Shown: piece by piece, positions 32,053 through 41,404 of the stretch
Position numbering within the stretch: position 1 is the stretch's first letter
Layout of the letters: each line of letters starts with the position of its first letter
Origin: Glutamicibacter halophytocola
GTDB lineage: Bacteria; Actinomycetota; Actinomycetes; Actinomycetales; Micrococcaceae
Assembly (NCBI RefSeq): GCF_001302565.1
Contig: NZ_CP012750.1
Span: forward strand, 558,001-622,000
Direction of reading: 5' to 3'
DNA: 64,000 nt
Position numbers and translations under genes: made by a program
The notes under the pieces: model-generated
Seen by the model: the letters and a program-made list of their open reading frames with translations, nothing else
The model's database searches: none
What the model was told of the DNA's origin: nothing

Positions 32053-33207
32053 TTAGCGGCGACCCGGGTTCGGAAGGAGTCGAGTCATCAATGCTTCCAA
32101 AGCCATGAGCTGATTGACGTTGGCGGCCAAGCGGCTTCTCGTCTGGTTGATGGCGTCCAACTGGGCCAACGATTTTTCTTTGCTCTGGCCTTGTGAATAA
32201 GCTTCGAGCTTCTCGCGCAAATGCTCGTTGATCAGCTCGATCCCGGTTCCCAGCTGAAGGCTCAAGACATCACGGAAAAACGTGGTCAAGTCGGTTAAAG
32301 TCCGGTCCAAGGCATCAAAGCTGGCACGTCGCGCGAATCGCTTCGCATCCTCTTCCAAGGCCTTGAACTGGCCGCGCAACCCAGGAGGAATGGTTTCTTC
32401 AGGGCCGAGGCCATTGGCATGGCGCAGCTGTTCGGTCTTCTTCTGCAGATCGGTGCCGGTGATGTTCTCCGCGCGTTCCGTGGCCAACTTGGAGATTTCC
32501 GCGGCGGCCGCCATGGCCTGGGGCAAAGTGGTGGTGCGCAGTGGCAGGGTAACAACCTTTTCACGCTGGATTCGTGCCTGCTCATCGCGGGCCAGCAGCC
32601 GGGCCACGCCAATATGCGACTGCGAGACTCGGGCAGCGAAGAGGGCCTGCTGCGGATCAAGGCCGTCGCGGCGCACCAAGAGGTCCGCCACGTCTGCGGT
32701 GGAGGGCACCGAAAGATTCACCGCGCGGCAACGAGAGCGGATGGTGACCAAGACGTCGGCCGGGGAGGGAGCGCAGAGGATCCAGATCATCCGCGCTGGC
32801 GGTTCCTCGATGGCCTTGAGCAGCACATTGGTGCTGCGTTCAGACATGCGGTCCGCGTCTTCAATGATGATGATGCGCCAACGCCCGGTGCTGGCGCTTT
32901 CCTGCGCACGGGTGATCAGGTGGCGGACATCGGCAATCTGGTATTCGAATTTGTCGGTGGAGACAAAGGATACGTCCGGGTGCGAGGAAGCGAGCACCAG
33001 CTTGCAGTTCTCGCACTCGCCACAGCCGGCTGGGCTGGTGGTGCACTGCAAGGCTGCCGCAAAGGCGCGGGCCGCCGTAGTTCGCCCCGAGCCAGGAGGG
33101 CCGGTGACCAGCCACGCATGGGTTGGATTGCCGCGGTCGACCTCGGCGCACAGCGTATCGATGACGCGCTGCTGGCCAGCCAGATCGCCAAAGACCGGGC
33201 GGCTCAC
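32053..33207 (-). CDS. holB: DNA polymerase III subunit delta'
   Basis: A 384-aa AAA+ clamp-loader subunit. It has Walker A GPPGSGRTT, the zinc module CGECENC, IIIIEDADRMSERSTNVLLK (Walker B/sensor region) and the arginine-finger region IRSRCR. With delta and tau/gamma it loads the sliding clamp. It overlaps tmk by 4 nt (33204-33207), the usual tmk-holB order. Confidence 0.93.
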   Translation of the reverse strand: MSRPVFGDLAGQQRVIDTLCAEVDRGNPTHAWLVTGPPGSGRTTAARAFAAALQCTTSPAGCGECENCKLVLASSHPDVSFVSTDKFEYQIADVRHLITRAQESASTGRWRIIIIEDADRMSERSTNVLLKAIEEPPARMIWILCAPSPADVLVTIRSRCRAVNLSVPSTADVADLLVRRDGLDPQQALFAARVSQSHIGVARLLARDEQARIQREKVVTLPLRTTTLPQAMAAAAEISKLATERAENITGTDLQKKTEQLRHANGLGPEETIPPGLRGQFKALEEDAKRFARRASFDALDRTLTDLTTFFRDVLSLQLGTGIELINEHLREKLEAYSQGQSKEKSLAQLDAINQTRSRLAANVNQLMALEALMTRLLPNPGRR

Positions 33208-33857
33208 AGCAGTCCAGCCAGGTGTGTGGTGACAGCGTGGTGCAGGTCTTCGACGCTGCTGTTGGCATCCAGGACGAGATAGCGGTCCGGCTCCAGGGAA
33301 GCCAGTTCCAGGAAGGCCTGGCGGATGCGTTCGTGGAAATCGTCGGGTTCTGCTTCCAGCCGGTCGGCCGCTTCCACACCGCCACCAGCAGCGATGCGCC
33401 GGGCTCGGCCATCGGCTGCAGAGATGTCCAAGATGATCGTGGCATCTGGCTTCAACCCGTTCGTGGCGAAATGGTTGATCCCTGCGACCGACTCAATTCC
33501 CAGGGCGCGTCCGATTCCCTGATAAGCCAGTGAGGAATCAACGAAGCGGTCACAAATGACATGGGTGCCAGCGGCCAAAGCCGGGGTGATGACCTGCTGG
33601 ACGTGGGCGGCCCGGGCTGCGGAGTAGATCAGGGCTTCGGTGCGTGAATCGATATCGCCATGGCCGTGTTCAAGTACCAGCGAACGCAGTGCCTCGCTGA
33701 TTTGGGTTCCGCCTGGCTCGCGGGTGGTAATGACCTTGGACCCACGTGTTTCCAGCCATTGCTGGGCGAGGGCGACCTGCGTGGACTTGCCTGCGCCGTC
33801 GCCGCCTTCAAAGACTATGAACAAGCCTGGGGCCGGCGCGCTCGATTCGTTATTCAC
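33204..33857 (-). CDS. tmk: Thymidylate kinase
   Basis: A 217-aa enzyme making dTDP from dTMP and ATP. P-loop FEGGDGAGKSTQ, substrate motif DRFVDSSLAYQG (the DRX motif), then an Arg-rich lid region GRARR. GTG 33857 lies 6 nt from TAGGCT and has no clear ribosome-binding site, so leaderless. Co-transcribed with holB. Confidence 0.95.
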   Translation of the reverse strand: MNNESSAPAPGLFIVFEGGDGAGKSTQVALAQQWLETRGSKVITTREPGGTQISEALRSLVLEHGHGDIDSRTEALIYSAARAAHVQQVITPALAAGTHVICDRFVDSSLAYQGIGRALGIESVAGINHFATNGLKPDATIILDISAADGRARRIAAGGGVEAADRLEAEPDDFHERIRQAFLELASLEPDRYLVLDANSSVEDLHHAVTTHLAGLL

Positions 33858-33863
33858 CCCTCT

Positions 33864-33869
33864 AGCCTA
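33864..33869 (-). promoter_or_regulatory. -10 box (leaderless type) of tmk-holB
   Basis: TAGGCT on the minus strand, 6 nt from GTG 33857. Confidence 0.55.
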
Positions 33870-33990
33870 TCCAAGGAGCCGGCAAAACATCTGCGCAACC
33901 CCTGGGCCGTGCGCAACTAATCGCCCAGTGTGGTGGATTCGTCAGATGAAATGTAGTGAAATCCATCCAACGCTGTGCGGCGGCTGCGCG

Positions 33991-33996
33991 TAAAGT
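33991..33996 (+). promoter_or_regulatory. -10 box (leaderless type) of the PLP enzyme
   Basis: TAAAGT, 7 nt before ATG 34004. Confidence 0.5.
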
Positions 33997-34003
33997 TTTT
34001 TCC

Positions 34004-35161
34004 ATGAACTCCAGCAGCACGCCATCAGCTCCGCGCCCCGAGTGGGATCCGAAGACCCTTGTCGTTGCAGGTGGCCGTCCGGCCCATGCCATCGATGCAC
34101 CGGTGAACCATCCGGTGACCTTCACCTCGACCTATCACTCCCATGGGCAAGCCGCTGCCGATGAACGCGTTTATGCGCGCTTCTCCAATCCGACCTGGGA
34201 CCCATTTGAAGAGGTCTTGGGCCAGCTGGAAGTTGCCGCGTTGCCGGCGCTGGTATTCTCCTCGGGCATGGCTGCCATTGCTGCAGCGTTGAGCTTGGTT
34301 CCCGCCGGTGGCGTGCTGGTAATGCCAAGGCATTCCTATAACGGTTCGCTGGCCCTGAGCTCGGAATTGCAAGCTGCCGGCCGGCTGAGCATTCGCCCGG
34401 TGGATATTGCCGACACCGATGAAGTGATCGCCGCCTTGCAGGGTGCTGACGTGCTGTGGGTGGAATCGCCGACCAACCCGATGCTGGAGGTCGCAGACCT
34501 GCCAGTGCTGCTGGCAGAAGCCCAGGCCCGCGGCGTGCTGAGCATCGTGGACAACACCTTCGCCACCCCGTTGCTGCAGCGTCCATTGGCTTCGGGAGCC
34601 GACGTAGTGGTGCACTCTGTCACCAAGTACCTCTCAGGGCACTCCGATGTCATCATGGGCGCGCTGGTGACCAGCGATGAGTCGCTGCGCCAGAAGCTGC
34701 ATGGCTACCGGACCTTGCATGGCGCCATCGCCTCCCCGATGGATACCTTCCTGGCCTTGCGTGGTGTACGCACCATGGCGGTGCGCATCGATCGTTCGCA
34801 GAGCAACAGCCAGGTGCTGGCACAGCGCCTGGCCGAACACCCCAAGGTGCAGGCGGTGCGCTACCCCGGCCTGGCACAGGATCCAGGACATGAGCGCGCT
34901 GCGCAGCTGATGGACGGCTTCGGTTCGGTGATCGCCTTCCAAGCGGGGCAGAGCGCCGAGCACGCCGACCAGGTTGTCGCTGCCTTCAACCTCATTACCG
35001 GAGCGACATCCCTGGGAGGGGTGGAAACCTTGGCCGAGCGCCGGGCACGCCATGCGTCGGAGCCGCAGACCGTTCCCGAGAACCTGATCCGCCTCTCGGT
35101 CGGGATTGAAGATGTCGAGGACTTGTGGTCGGATCTGAAGCAGGCGCTGGAACAGCTCTAG
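34004..35161 (+). CDS. Cystathionine gamma-synthase/lyase family PLP enzyme
   Basis: A 385-aa fold-type I PLP enzyme. SSGMAAIAA binds the cofactor phosphate, WVESPTNPMLEVADL and IVDNTFATPLLQRPL are standard, and the PLP lysine is in HSVTKYLSGHSD. GGVETLAERRARHA and RLSVGIED complete the family pattern. It forms or cleaves cystathionine (methionine/cysteine metabolism); sequence alone does not separate synthase, lyase and methionine gamma-lyase. The in-frame ATG at 33956 lies upstream of the -10 box and is unlikely to be used. Confidence 0.88.
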   Translation: MNSSSTPSAPRPEWDPKTLVVAGGRPAHAIDAPVNHPVTFTSTYHSHGQAAADERVYARFSNPTWDPFEEVLGQLEVAALPALVFSSGMAAIAAALSLVPAGGVLVMPRHSYNGSLALSSELQAAGRLSIRPVDIADTDEVIAALQGADVLWVESPTNPMLEVADLPVLLAEAQARGVLSIVDNTFATPLLQRPLASGADVVVHSVTKYLSGHSDVIMGALVTSDESLRQKLHGYRTLHGAIASPMDTFLALRGVRTMAVRIDRSQSNSQVLAQRLAEHPKVQAVRYPGLAQDPGHERAAQLMDGFGSVIAFQAGQSAEHADQVVAAFNLITGATSLGGVETLAERRARHASEPQTVPENLIRLSVGIEDVEDLWSDLKQALEQL

Positions 35162-35197
35162 CGCGTGGCAGTACCAAAAAATTCCAACGCCCATAGG

Positions 35198-35203
35198 TAG
35201 AGT
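35198..35203 (+). promoter_or_regulatory. -10 box (leaderless type) of the DUF2516 gene
   Basis: TAGAGT, 6 nt before ATG 35210. Confidence 0.5.
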
Positions 35204-35209
35204 GAAGAT

Positions 35210-35515
35210 ATGTCCATGATGTATGTTGCCCACCTGATCGAGTACTACTTGATGCTGGCTCTGAGCGTGATCATTCTGGTGCTCGCGGTCTGGGCGGTAA
35301 TTGACTGCTTGCGCCATGGTGCACAGCGCTTTGCGCAGGAAGGCAAGCGCACCAAAGGCTTTTGGACCGGCCTGACGGCTGCCAGTGCCGTTGTCTCGTT
35401 GCTGGGCATCCTCAGCGGGGGTGGAATCGGCTTCTTGCAGTTGATTGGTGCCTGCATTGCCTGTGTCTACCTGGCCGATGTGAAACCAGCAGTCAGCGGC
35501 TGGTACAACTACTAG
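35210..35515 (+). CDS. DUF2516-family membrane protein
   Basis: A 101-aa protein with two to three membrane segments (MLALSVIILVLAVWAVIDCL and ASAVVSLLGILSGGGIGFL), a charged loop between them (RHGAQRFAQEGKRTKG), and the actinobacterial DUF2516 pattern ending in ACIACVYLADVKPAV. Function unknown. It ends before a hairpin at 35545-35580. Confidence 0.8.
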   Translation: MSMMYVAHLIEYYLMLALSVIILVLAVWAVIDCLRHGAQRFAQEGKRTKGFWTGLTAASAVVSLLGILSGGGIGFLQLIGACIACVYLADVKPAVSGWYNY

Positions 35516-35544
35516 GCCCCGGCAAAGAACATGAATCTTTTGAT

Positions 35545-35580
35545 GACCCGCACTCTCCTGCAGATGGAGGGGCGGGTCTT
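35545..35580 (+). terminator. Terminator after the DUF2516 gene
   Basis: GACCCGC and GCGGGTC, extended by CTCTCC/GGAG pairing, followed by TTCTC. Confidence 0.65.
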
Positions 35581-35632
35581 CTCAATTAATGAACACTCCT
35601 TAACTTTGGCGCGTCTGCGCTGGAGCATTGGA

Positions 35633-35638
35633 TAGGAT
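35633..35638 (+). promoter_or_regulatory. -10 box (leaderless type) of gpmA
   Basis: TAGGAT, 7 nt before ATG 35646. Confidence 0.5.
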
Positions 35639-35645
35639 GGATTAC

Positions 35646-36392
35646 ATGAGTCACACTTTGATCTTGCTTCGCCACGGGCAGAGCGAATGGAATGAAAAGA
35701 ATCTGTTCACCGGCTGGTACGACGTATCGCTGACCGAACAGGGCCGTGCTGAAGCATCACGCGGCGGCCAGTTGCTGGCAGAAGCCGGATACAAGCCAGA
35801 GGTGCTGCATACCTCGCTGTTGACCCGTGCGATTGTCACCGCCAACCTGGCCTTGGAGGCCGCAGGCCGCTCGTGGATCCCAGTGAACCGCGACTGGCGC
35901 CTGAACGAACGCCACTACGGCGCGCTGCAGGGCAAGGACAAGGCGCAGACCTTGGCCGAGTTCGGCGAAGAGCAGTTCATGGAATGGCGCCGCAGCTACG
36001 ACACCCCGCCACCAGCCCTGGACGACGCTTCGGAATTCAGCCAGATCAACGACGAGCGCTACGCCGCCCTGGGCGATTCCGCACCACGCACCGAGTGCCT
36101 CAAGGACGTGCTCGACCGCATGCTTCCCTACTGGGAAAACAACATCAAGGCAGATTTGTCCGCAGGCAAGACCGTTATGGTCACCGCCCACGGCAATTCG
36201 CTGCGTGCATTGGTCAAGCACCTTGACGGCATCAGCGATGAAGACATCGCCAACCTGAACATCCCAACCGGCATCCCGCTGGTCTATGAGCTGGACGACA
36301 ATTTCCAGCCGATCACCGCCGGCGGAACCTACTTGGATCCTGCAGCTGCGGCCGACGCCATCAAGGCTGTCGCAAACCAGGGACGCAAGTAA
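35646..36392 (+). CDS. gpmA: 2,3-bisphosphoglycerate-dependent phosphoglycerate mutase
   Basis: A 248-aa glycolytic enzyme converting 3- to 2-phosphoglycerate. The phosphohistidine motif [20 protein letters not shown] is near residue 10 and [10 protein letters not shown] and [10 protein letters not shown] complete the active site. ATG 35646 is 7 nt from TAGGAT; earlier in-frame ATG 35637 overlaps that box. Stands alone. Confidence 0.94.
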   Translation: MSHTLILLRHGQSEWNEKNLFTGWYDVSLTEQGRAEASRGGQLLAEAGYKPEVLHTSLLTRAIVTANLALEAAGRSWIPVNRDWRLNERHYGALQGKDKAQTLAEFGEEQFMEWRRSYDTPPPALDDASEFSQINDERYAALGDSAPRTECLKDVLDRMLPYWENNIKADLSAGKTVMVTAHGNSLRALVKHLDGISDEDIANLNIPTGIPLVYELDDNFQPITAGGTYLDPAAAADAIKAVANQGRK

Positions 36393-36590
36393 GACCCACT
36401 ATTCGGCGGTACCAGAACCCCAGGCCTTGAGCTTGGAAATGCTGGTGCCGCCGTTTCGGCTTTAAGCGCGAATATGGGCCGGCTATATGGCTGTGAGCGA
36501 AACTACTGCGCACGATTGTATTTTTGGCATTAGTATGCTGTAATCTCCTATTTCGAATAGGCTCAATGGCTCACGTTAGGAATGCAATTC

Positions 36591-36893
36591 GTGGCAACTG
36601 ATTACGATGAAGTCCGCCCAGACGTTGCTGAGGCACGTAAGGCTTCTCTGGATGCGGTTAAGTCCGCAAACGCACCGGACGCCAAGTCCGTCGTGCGCGA
36701 GCTCGACGAAGCCGATCACACTGATGGTATGGATCTGCCAGGTGCAGATTTGTCCAACGAGGAACTGACGGTTACCGTCATTCCACAGAAAGACGACGAG
36801 TTCATCTGTGGCTCGTGCTTCTTGATTCGCCACCGCTCACAGCTGGTTCGCGAAGAAGGCAATGTAGGTTTCTGCGTAGAGTGCGAAGGCTAA
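36591..36893 (+). CDS. DUF4193-family zinc-binding-like protein
   Basis: A 100-aa actinobacterial protein. From GTG 36591 it reads VATDYDEVRPDVAEA, an Asp-rich beginning typical of DUF4193, and near the end CGSCFLIRHRSQL and CVEC form two Cys pairs of a likely zinc ribbon. ATG 36582 adds three residues not usual in the family. Function unknown. The 198-bp gap before it shows no gene. Confidence 0.8.
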   Translation: MATDYDEVRPDVAEARKASLDAVKSANAPDAKSVVRELDEADHTDGMDLPGADLSNEELTVTVIPQKDDEFICGSCFLIRHRSQLVREEGNVGFCVECEG

Positions 36894-36936
36894 AACCCGC
36901 TTTACGCTGGCGCTATTAGTGCGTCGAAAATTTCTA

Positions 36937-36966
36937 GGGCAACCCGCCAATTGGCGGGTTGCCCTT
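36937..36966 (+). terminator. Terminator of the DUF4193 gene
   Basis: GGGCAACCCGCCAA directly followed by its complement TTGGCGGGTTGCCC, then TTC. Confidence 0.75.
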
Positions 36967-36995
36967 CGCCTTAACGGCTCATGGCGCACATGGCC

Positions 36996-37041
36996 AAAAA
37001 AGTAGTGCCTGCTGCCGGAGTTCTCCGGCAACAGGCACTAC
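36996..37041 (-). terminator. Terminator of phoU
   Basis: GTAGTGCCTG-CT-GCCGGAG paired with CTCCGGC-AA-CAGGCACTAC, with six A to the left giving a U-tract on the minus strand. Confidence 0.85.
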
Positions 37042-37069
37042 GTCAAGAATTCAGCACGCGCTCACTGGC

Positions 37070-37723
37070 TCAGGCGTCGGACGGGTCCCACTCGCCGGTA
37101 ACCAGGTAGGTCACCTTGCGTGCTACCGAAACACCATGATCGCCGAAACGCTCCAGATAGCGGCTGGTCAATGAAACATCAACGGTAGTCGGTGCCGAAG
37201 CATCCCAATCCGCTTCCGCAATTCGCGCAAACACGCTGGAGTGCAGGCGATCGACTTCGTGGTTCAATTCAATAATTTCCGCGGCAATCTTCAGATCGCG
37301 GGTATCGAGCAGGCGGGCTACCGCCTGGGCAATCTGGATATCGATCCTGGCCATTTCAGAAAAGGTTGCCGAGATCCTTTCTGGAATTGCCGGCTGCGGG
37401 AAACGCAGGCGGGCTAGCTGCGCCAGGTGGCGTGCGAGGTCGCCCATGCGTTCCAGGGAAGCACTCATGCGCAGCGAACCGACGATCATGCGCAGATCGC
37501 TGGCCACGGGGCCCTGGAGTGCCAGGGTGTCGATGGCTCGTTCATCCAGCTGGTTCTGCAGGAAATCAATTTTCGCGTCCGCCGCGATAACTTCCTGGGC
37601 TAGCTCCACATCGGCATTCGCCAATGAATCCCACGCGCGATCCATTGCGGTCGCGACCTGGTTGGCCATCTCAATAAGTTCTTCGCCAATTTGTTGTAGA
37701 TCTGCCTGAAAAACCTTACGCAC
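37070..37723 (-). CDS. phoU: Phosphate signalling protein PhoU
   Basis: A 217-aa protein of two three-helix bundles, each with the metal-binding pattern (SASLERMGDLARH and SRYLERFGDHGVS). PhoU links the PstSCAB transporter to the phosphate sensor kinase and keeps the system off when phosphate is ample. GTG 37723 has AAAGGAA before it. The divergent senX3-regX3 pair is its expected partner. Confidence 0.93.
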   Translation of the reverse strand: MRKVFQADLQQIGEELIEMANQVATAMDRAWDSLANADVELAQEVIAADAKIDFLQNQLDERAIDTLALQGPVASDLRMIVGSLRMSASLERMGDLARHLAQLARLRFPQPAIPERISATFSEMARIDIQIAQAVARLLDTRDLKIAAEIIELNHEVDRLHSSVFARIAEADWDASAPTTVDVSLTSRYLERFGDHGVSVARKVTYLVTGEWDPSDA

Positions 37724-37937
37724 AGCAGTTCCTTTCGAGTGTCGGTTCCCATGCCAGCGGGTTCCCTGTCTTCGCAGCGAACCACCCCAAACAGATTTAT
37801 GGCATGGTGGAGGGTCTTACTCCAGCCTGTCAGCGGGTGATTAACGAATATGCCACGAAACGTGAACGTTTGGTGAACAGCGCGCCGATTTGGCCGTTTT
37901 CGCGTCATTTAGGAACGAAGGAACCCAGCGGGGAAGC

Positions 37938-37943
37938 TAGGCT
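37938..37943 (+). promoter_or_regulatory. -10 box (leaderless type) of senX3
   Basis: TAGGCT, 6 nt before GTG 37950. The 213-bp divergent gap from phoU probably also holds RegX3 sites, which I cannot define by eye. Confidence 0.5.
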
Positions 37944-37949
37944 AAAAGG

Positions 37950-39164
37950 GTGAACGATGTGATCTCGACTCTGATAGCCGGTGTCCTCGGTCTGGCCTTG
38001 GGCATCGTTGGCGTGATCGCTTTCAGGATGTCGCAGCGCCGGACCGCCCGACTGCCGCAGGTTGACGAGCCCCTGCTCCCTGAAGGTGCAGCCGCTGTCC
38101 TGTCCGTCATCGGACGCGCCTTCGTGATCCTCGATGATGTCGACGGCGTGGTGCGGGCCAATCCGGCTTCCTATGCCTACGGGCTGGTTCGTGGGCATAC
38201 GCTCGTGCACAACGAACTGCTGGCCCTGGTGCGCCAGGTCCGGGCGGACGGCGTGATCGCTGAAAGCCAGTACGAATTGCAACGCTCAACGCTCGGCGCC
38301 GGCCAGCTGATTGTGCACGTGCGTGTTGCGCCGCTGGGTGATGAGTATATTCTGCTGCTGGCCGATGACCGCACCGAGATCACGCGCACCGAAGCCATGC
38401 GCAATGACTTCGTGGCCAACGTGTCCCACGAATTGAAAACACCCGTCGGTGCGATCTCCTTGCTGGCCGAGGCCATTACCGAAGCCGCCGACGATCCGAC
38501 AGCTGTGCGCCGCTTCTCCACCCGGATGGACAAGGAATCGCGGCGGCTTGCCGCGCTGGTCCAGGACATTATCGAGCTCTCCCGGCTGCAAGCCAGCGAT
38601 GCCATTGTGCAGGGCAGGGAAGTGAACATCCACAACGTGGTGGCCGAAGCGGTGGACCGCAGCCACTTGCTTGCCGAGGAAAAGGGCATCAGCATCACCG
38701 TGGGCGGACATCTGGAGGAACCGATCCTGGGCGATCCCGACCTGCTGATGACCGCTGTGCGCAACCTCATCGATAACGCGATCCGCTACTCGCCGGCGAA
38801 CACGAAGGTGGGCGTGGGGATCCGCCAGCGTGATGGCTACGCGCAGATTTCGGTCACCGACCAGGGGCCGGGCATTTCACCCGAAGAGCAAGAACGCGTC
38901 TTCGAGCGCTTCTACCGGGTGGACTCGGCACGCTCGCGGCAAACCGGTGGCACCGGACTGGGGCTGAGCATTGTCAAGCACGTGCTGGCCAACCACGGTG
39001 GCGAAGTATCCCTGTGGTCGCAGCCCGGCCAAGGCTCCACTTTTACCCTAAGACTTCCCCTAGCGGATGAAGAACGGACGGGCACCGATGGTGCCGCCGA
39101 CGAGATGATGAAGGAACGAGCGGTCGAGGCTAGAACCTCCGATCGCGAAGGAGGACGACGATGA
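37950..39164 (+). CDS. senX3: Sensor histidine kinase SenX3
   Basis: A 404-aa membrane kinase. One N-terminal membrane segment (VISTLIAGVLGLALGIVGVI, residues 4-23), a PAS-like domain (about 45-140), phospho-acceptor His160 in NVSHELKTPVGA, then N-box NLIDNAIRYSP, GPGISPEEQERVFERFYR, and GGTGLGLSIVKH. It phosphorylates RegX3 when phosphate is limiting. The tail (about 30 residues, rich in Glu and Arg) is unlike typical SenX3. ATGA overlap with regX3. Confidence 0.93.
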   Translation: MNDVISTLIAGVLGLALGIVGVIAFRMSQRRTARLPQVDEPLLPEGAAAVLSVIGRAFVILDDVDGVVRANPASYAYGLVRGHTLVHNELLALVRQVRADGVIAESQYELQRSTLGAGQLIVHVRVAPLGDEYILLLADDRTEITRTEAMRNDFVANVSHELKTPVGAISLLAEAITEAADDPTAVRRFSTRMDKESRRLAALVQDIIELSRLQASDAIVQGREVNIHNVVAEAVDRSHLLAEEKGISITVGGHLEEPILGDPDLLMTAVRNLIDNAIRYSPANTKVGVGIRQRDGYAQISVTDQGPGISPEEQERVFERFYRVDSARSRQTGGTGLGLSIVKHVLANHGGEVSLWSQPGQGSTFTLRLPLADEERTGTDGAADEMMKERAVEARTSDREGGRR

Positions 39165-39841
39165 CCCGCATATTGATCGTAGAGGATGAGGAATCGCTCT
39201 CTGACCCGCTGTCTTTCCTGCTGGAGCGCGAAGGTTTTGAAGTACGGATCGCCGAGGACGGGCTGGTTGCCGTCACCGAGTTCGAACGCCACGGCGCCGA
39301 TCTGGTGCTCTTGGACCTGATGCTGCCGGGCCAGCCGGGCACCGAGGTGATTCGCCAGATCCGACTCAATAGCCAGGTCCCGGTCATCATGCTCACCGCC
39401 AAGGATTCGGAAATCGACAAGGTGGTTGGCCTGGAGCTGGGCGCCGACGACTATGTCACCAAGCCCTACTCATCGCGCGAGTTGCTGGCCCGCATCCGTG
39501 CCGTCTTGCGCCGCCAGGGCGAGGGCGAGGAGCTCATCAGCAATGTGGTCACCGCCGGCCCGGTGCGCATGGACGTTGAACGCCACATGGTCTCGGTCGA
39601 CAATACCGAGGTGTCCATGCCGCTCAAGGAGTTCGAACTGCTTGAGATGCTCTTGCGCAATGCCGGCCGAGTGCTCACTCGCGGCCAGCTGATCGACCGC
39701 GTCTGGGGCAGCGACTATGTGGGGGATACCAAGACCCTCGATGTTCACGTCAAGCGCCTGCGCTCGAAGATTGAACCCGACCCGGCCACGCCAGAGCACT
39801 TGGTGACCGTGCGCGGCTTGGGCTACAAGTTCGTGGTGTAG
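39161..39841 (+). CDS. regX3: Response regulator RegX3
   Basis: A 226-aa OmpR/PhoB-type regulator. The receiver domain has Asp9-Glu10, phosphorylated Asp52 in LLDLMLPG and Lys in KPYSSREL; the winged-helix DNA-binding domain contains VLTRGQLIDRVWGSDYVGDT and VTVRGLGYKFV. Phosphorylated by SenX3, it activates phosphate-starvation genes. Its start overlaps the senX3 stop. Confidence 0.95.
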   Translation: MTRILIVEDEESLSDPLSFLLEREGFEVRIAEDGLVAVTEFERHGADLVLLDLMLPGQPGTEVIRQIRLNSQVPVIMLTAKDSEIDKVVGLELGADDYVTKPYSSRELLARIRAVLRRQGEGEELISNVVTAGPVRMDVERHMVSVDNTEVSMPLKEFELLEMLLRNAGRVLTRGQLIDRVWGSDYVGDTKTLDVHVKRLRSKIEPDPATPEHLVTVRGLGYKFVV

Positions 39842-39861
39842 CCGGCAACAATACTTAAACG

Positions 39862-39909
39862 ACAGGGAGCCTGGGAACGAATCAAAGGATTCGCTCCCAG
39901 GCTCCCTGT
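39862..39909. terminator. Long bidirectional hairpin between regX3 and lpqE
   Basis: ACAGGGAGCCTGGGA pairs with TCCCAGGCTCCCTGT, with an inner CGAATC-AAAG-GATTCG stem, about 21 bp in all, between convergent genes. Confidence 0.85.
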
Positions 39910-39920
39910 TCTGCTGAGCC

Positions 39921-40460
39921 CTAGTGGCCCGAAGTCGAGTGGCTCTCGGTCTTCTTCAGGTGGTCGGTGACCGAGTCATCGGATCCGCCTGGTACGAAGT
40001 CGCGGTATTCAGCCAAGGTGCCGTCTACGACTGGAACGCTGAAGTCCACGGTCTCACCAGATGCGGTGAAAGCGGTCTCTGCGTGCTCGCCGGCTGCAAT
40101 GTTCAGGCCGGAGATGACCTTCTGGTTTGCGTCGTCTTCCAGCTTGACGCTTTCGTCGGCTGGAACCGAGATGGTTACCGGCTGGGTGCTGGCTGCCTTG
40201 ACGGTCAGGGTCAGCGAGGAATCGCTATCATTGACAACGGTGCCGATCAGGCGCGCCTTGGAGCCGTCGCTGTTGGTAACGAACATCAGGTTGCGGACCT
40301 GTGCGTCGGCAACGTCGACATGCACGCCATCGCTGGCAGCGTAGTCGGTGTTGGTGGACTGCTCGTTGATGGCGCCACAGCTGGTGACACCGAATGCCAG
40401 GGCAGCCACAGCGAGGGACGCGGCAATGCGGCGTCCAGCGGTCATGCGTGCGGTGATCAC
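39921..40460 (-). CDS. lpqE: LpqE-like lipoprotein
   Basis: A 179-aa exported lipoprotein: Arg-rich start, hydrophobic stretch and lipobox VTSC near residue 28, then a single beta-rich domain (VHVDVADAQVRNLMFVTN, LIGTVVNDSDSSLTLTV) and a His-containing Ser-rich tail. Its place beside carD-ispD-ispF-cysS matches lpqE in M. tuberculosis. The domain resembles periplasmic copper-chaperone-like folds, but the biochemical role is not known. GTG 40460 follows GAGGAG. Confidence 0.8.
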   Translation of the reverse strand: MITARMTAGRRIAASLAVAALAFGVTSCGAINEQSTNTDYAASDGVHVDVADAQVRNLMFVTNSDGSKARLIGTVVNDSDSSLTLTVKAASTQPVTISVPADESVKLEDDANQKVISGLNIAAGEHAETAFTASGETVDFSVPVVDGTLAEYRDFVPGGSDDSVTDHLKKTESHSTSGH

Positions 40461-40813
40461 GACACTAACTCCTCGGTGAGAATAATGAGTTGCTTCGGTT
40501 CGAGGCTATCTGCCTGGCTGCGCCCAGAGCAGGGGCAACCCAAGATTTAGACCACGATTACCTCTAAGCCTAGCTGTTTTTAACGCAAAGACGCGATTTA
40601 GCGACGTGCAACACACGCTTTTCGACAAGTGGTAGAGAACCGGGAAAGGGATGAAGAGGTATAAAACCCTGTTCAGCGTACTTTCTTCTTACCATGTTTC
40701 TCTTGCGAATGGAAGAGGCGATTCCGCGTGAATTCGCGGTTATATGGGGCACAAACGAGGGATCGTTGATGGTAAACATGTTAGACTAGTTTGTGGGAAA
40801 GGGGTTTATCCAC
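40461..40813. promoter_or_regulatory. Divergent regulatory region lpqE/carD
   Basis: A 353-bp gap without genes. Toward carD it contains a TAGACT -10-like box (40782-40787) 26 bp before the start; toward lpqE no clear promoter can be chosen by eye. Confidence 0.4.
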
Positions 40814-41299
40814 ATGGTTTTTGAGGTTGGCGAGACTGTTGTCTACCCGCACCACGGCGCCGCAATGATCGAAGAGATCAAGATGCGCAAGATCAAGGGC
40901 GAAGAGAAAATGTATCTCAAGCTCAAGGTGGCTCAGGGCGATTTGACCATCGAAGTTCCTGCAGAGAACGTTGATCTGGTTGGCGTGCGTGACGTGGTAG
41001 GTCAGGAAGGCTTGGACCATGTGTTCGATGTCCTTCGTGCTGAATTTACTGAAGAGCCGACCAACTGGTCGCGCCGCTACAAGGCAAACGTCGAGAAGCT
41101 GGCTTCCGGCGATGTCATCAAGGTTGCCGAGGTCGTGCGTGACCTTTGGCGCCGAGAAAATGATCGTGGTCTGTCGGCTGGCGAAAAGCGCATGCTGGCC
41201 AAGGCCCGTCAGGTTTTGATCAGCGAATTGGCTTTGGCCAAGGACCTGGATGAGACCAAGGCCGAGGGCCTGTTGGATGAGGTCTTGGCTTCGGCCTAG
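40814..41299 (+). CDS. carD: CarD-type RNA polymerase-binding regulator
   Basis: A 161-aa global regulator. The N-terminal Tudor-like domain ([20 protein letters not shown], up to about residue 55) binds the RNA polymerase beta subunit; the helical C-terminal domain wedges open the promoter edge with Trp85 (EPTNWSRRY), the same residue number as in M. tuberculosis CarD. ATG 40814 is chosen because it gives the family N-terminus MVFEVG; GGAAAGGGG lies upstream. Confidence 0.95.
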   Translation: MVFEVGETVVYPHHGAAMIEEIKMRKIKGEEKMYLKLKVAQGDLTIEVPAENVDLVGVRDVVGQEGLDHVFDVLRAEFTEEPTNWSRRYKANVEKLASGDVIKVAEVVRDLWRRENDRGLSAGEKRMLAKARQVLISELALAKDLDETKAEGLLDEVLASA

Positions 41300-41391
41300 G
41301 CAAAACTCCCGATTGCATCTTGCCGTGGAGCGCTATAAAGCGTTTCACGGCTGTTGCCGTTAAAAGCCCAATCACTTGCCGATGAACACGA

Positions 41392-41397
41392 TAAGCT
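41392..41397 (+). promoter_or_regulatory. -10 box (leaderless type) of ispDF
   Basis: TAAGCT, 7 nt before GTG 41405. Confidence 0.45.
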
Positions 41398-41404
41398 GGG
41401 CGCT

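Noticed and set aside
33956..34003. N-terminal extension of the PLP enzyme from ATG 33956
   Set aside because: It overlaps the -10 box at 33991 and adds residues unlike the family N-terminus.
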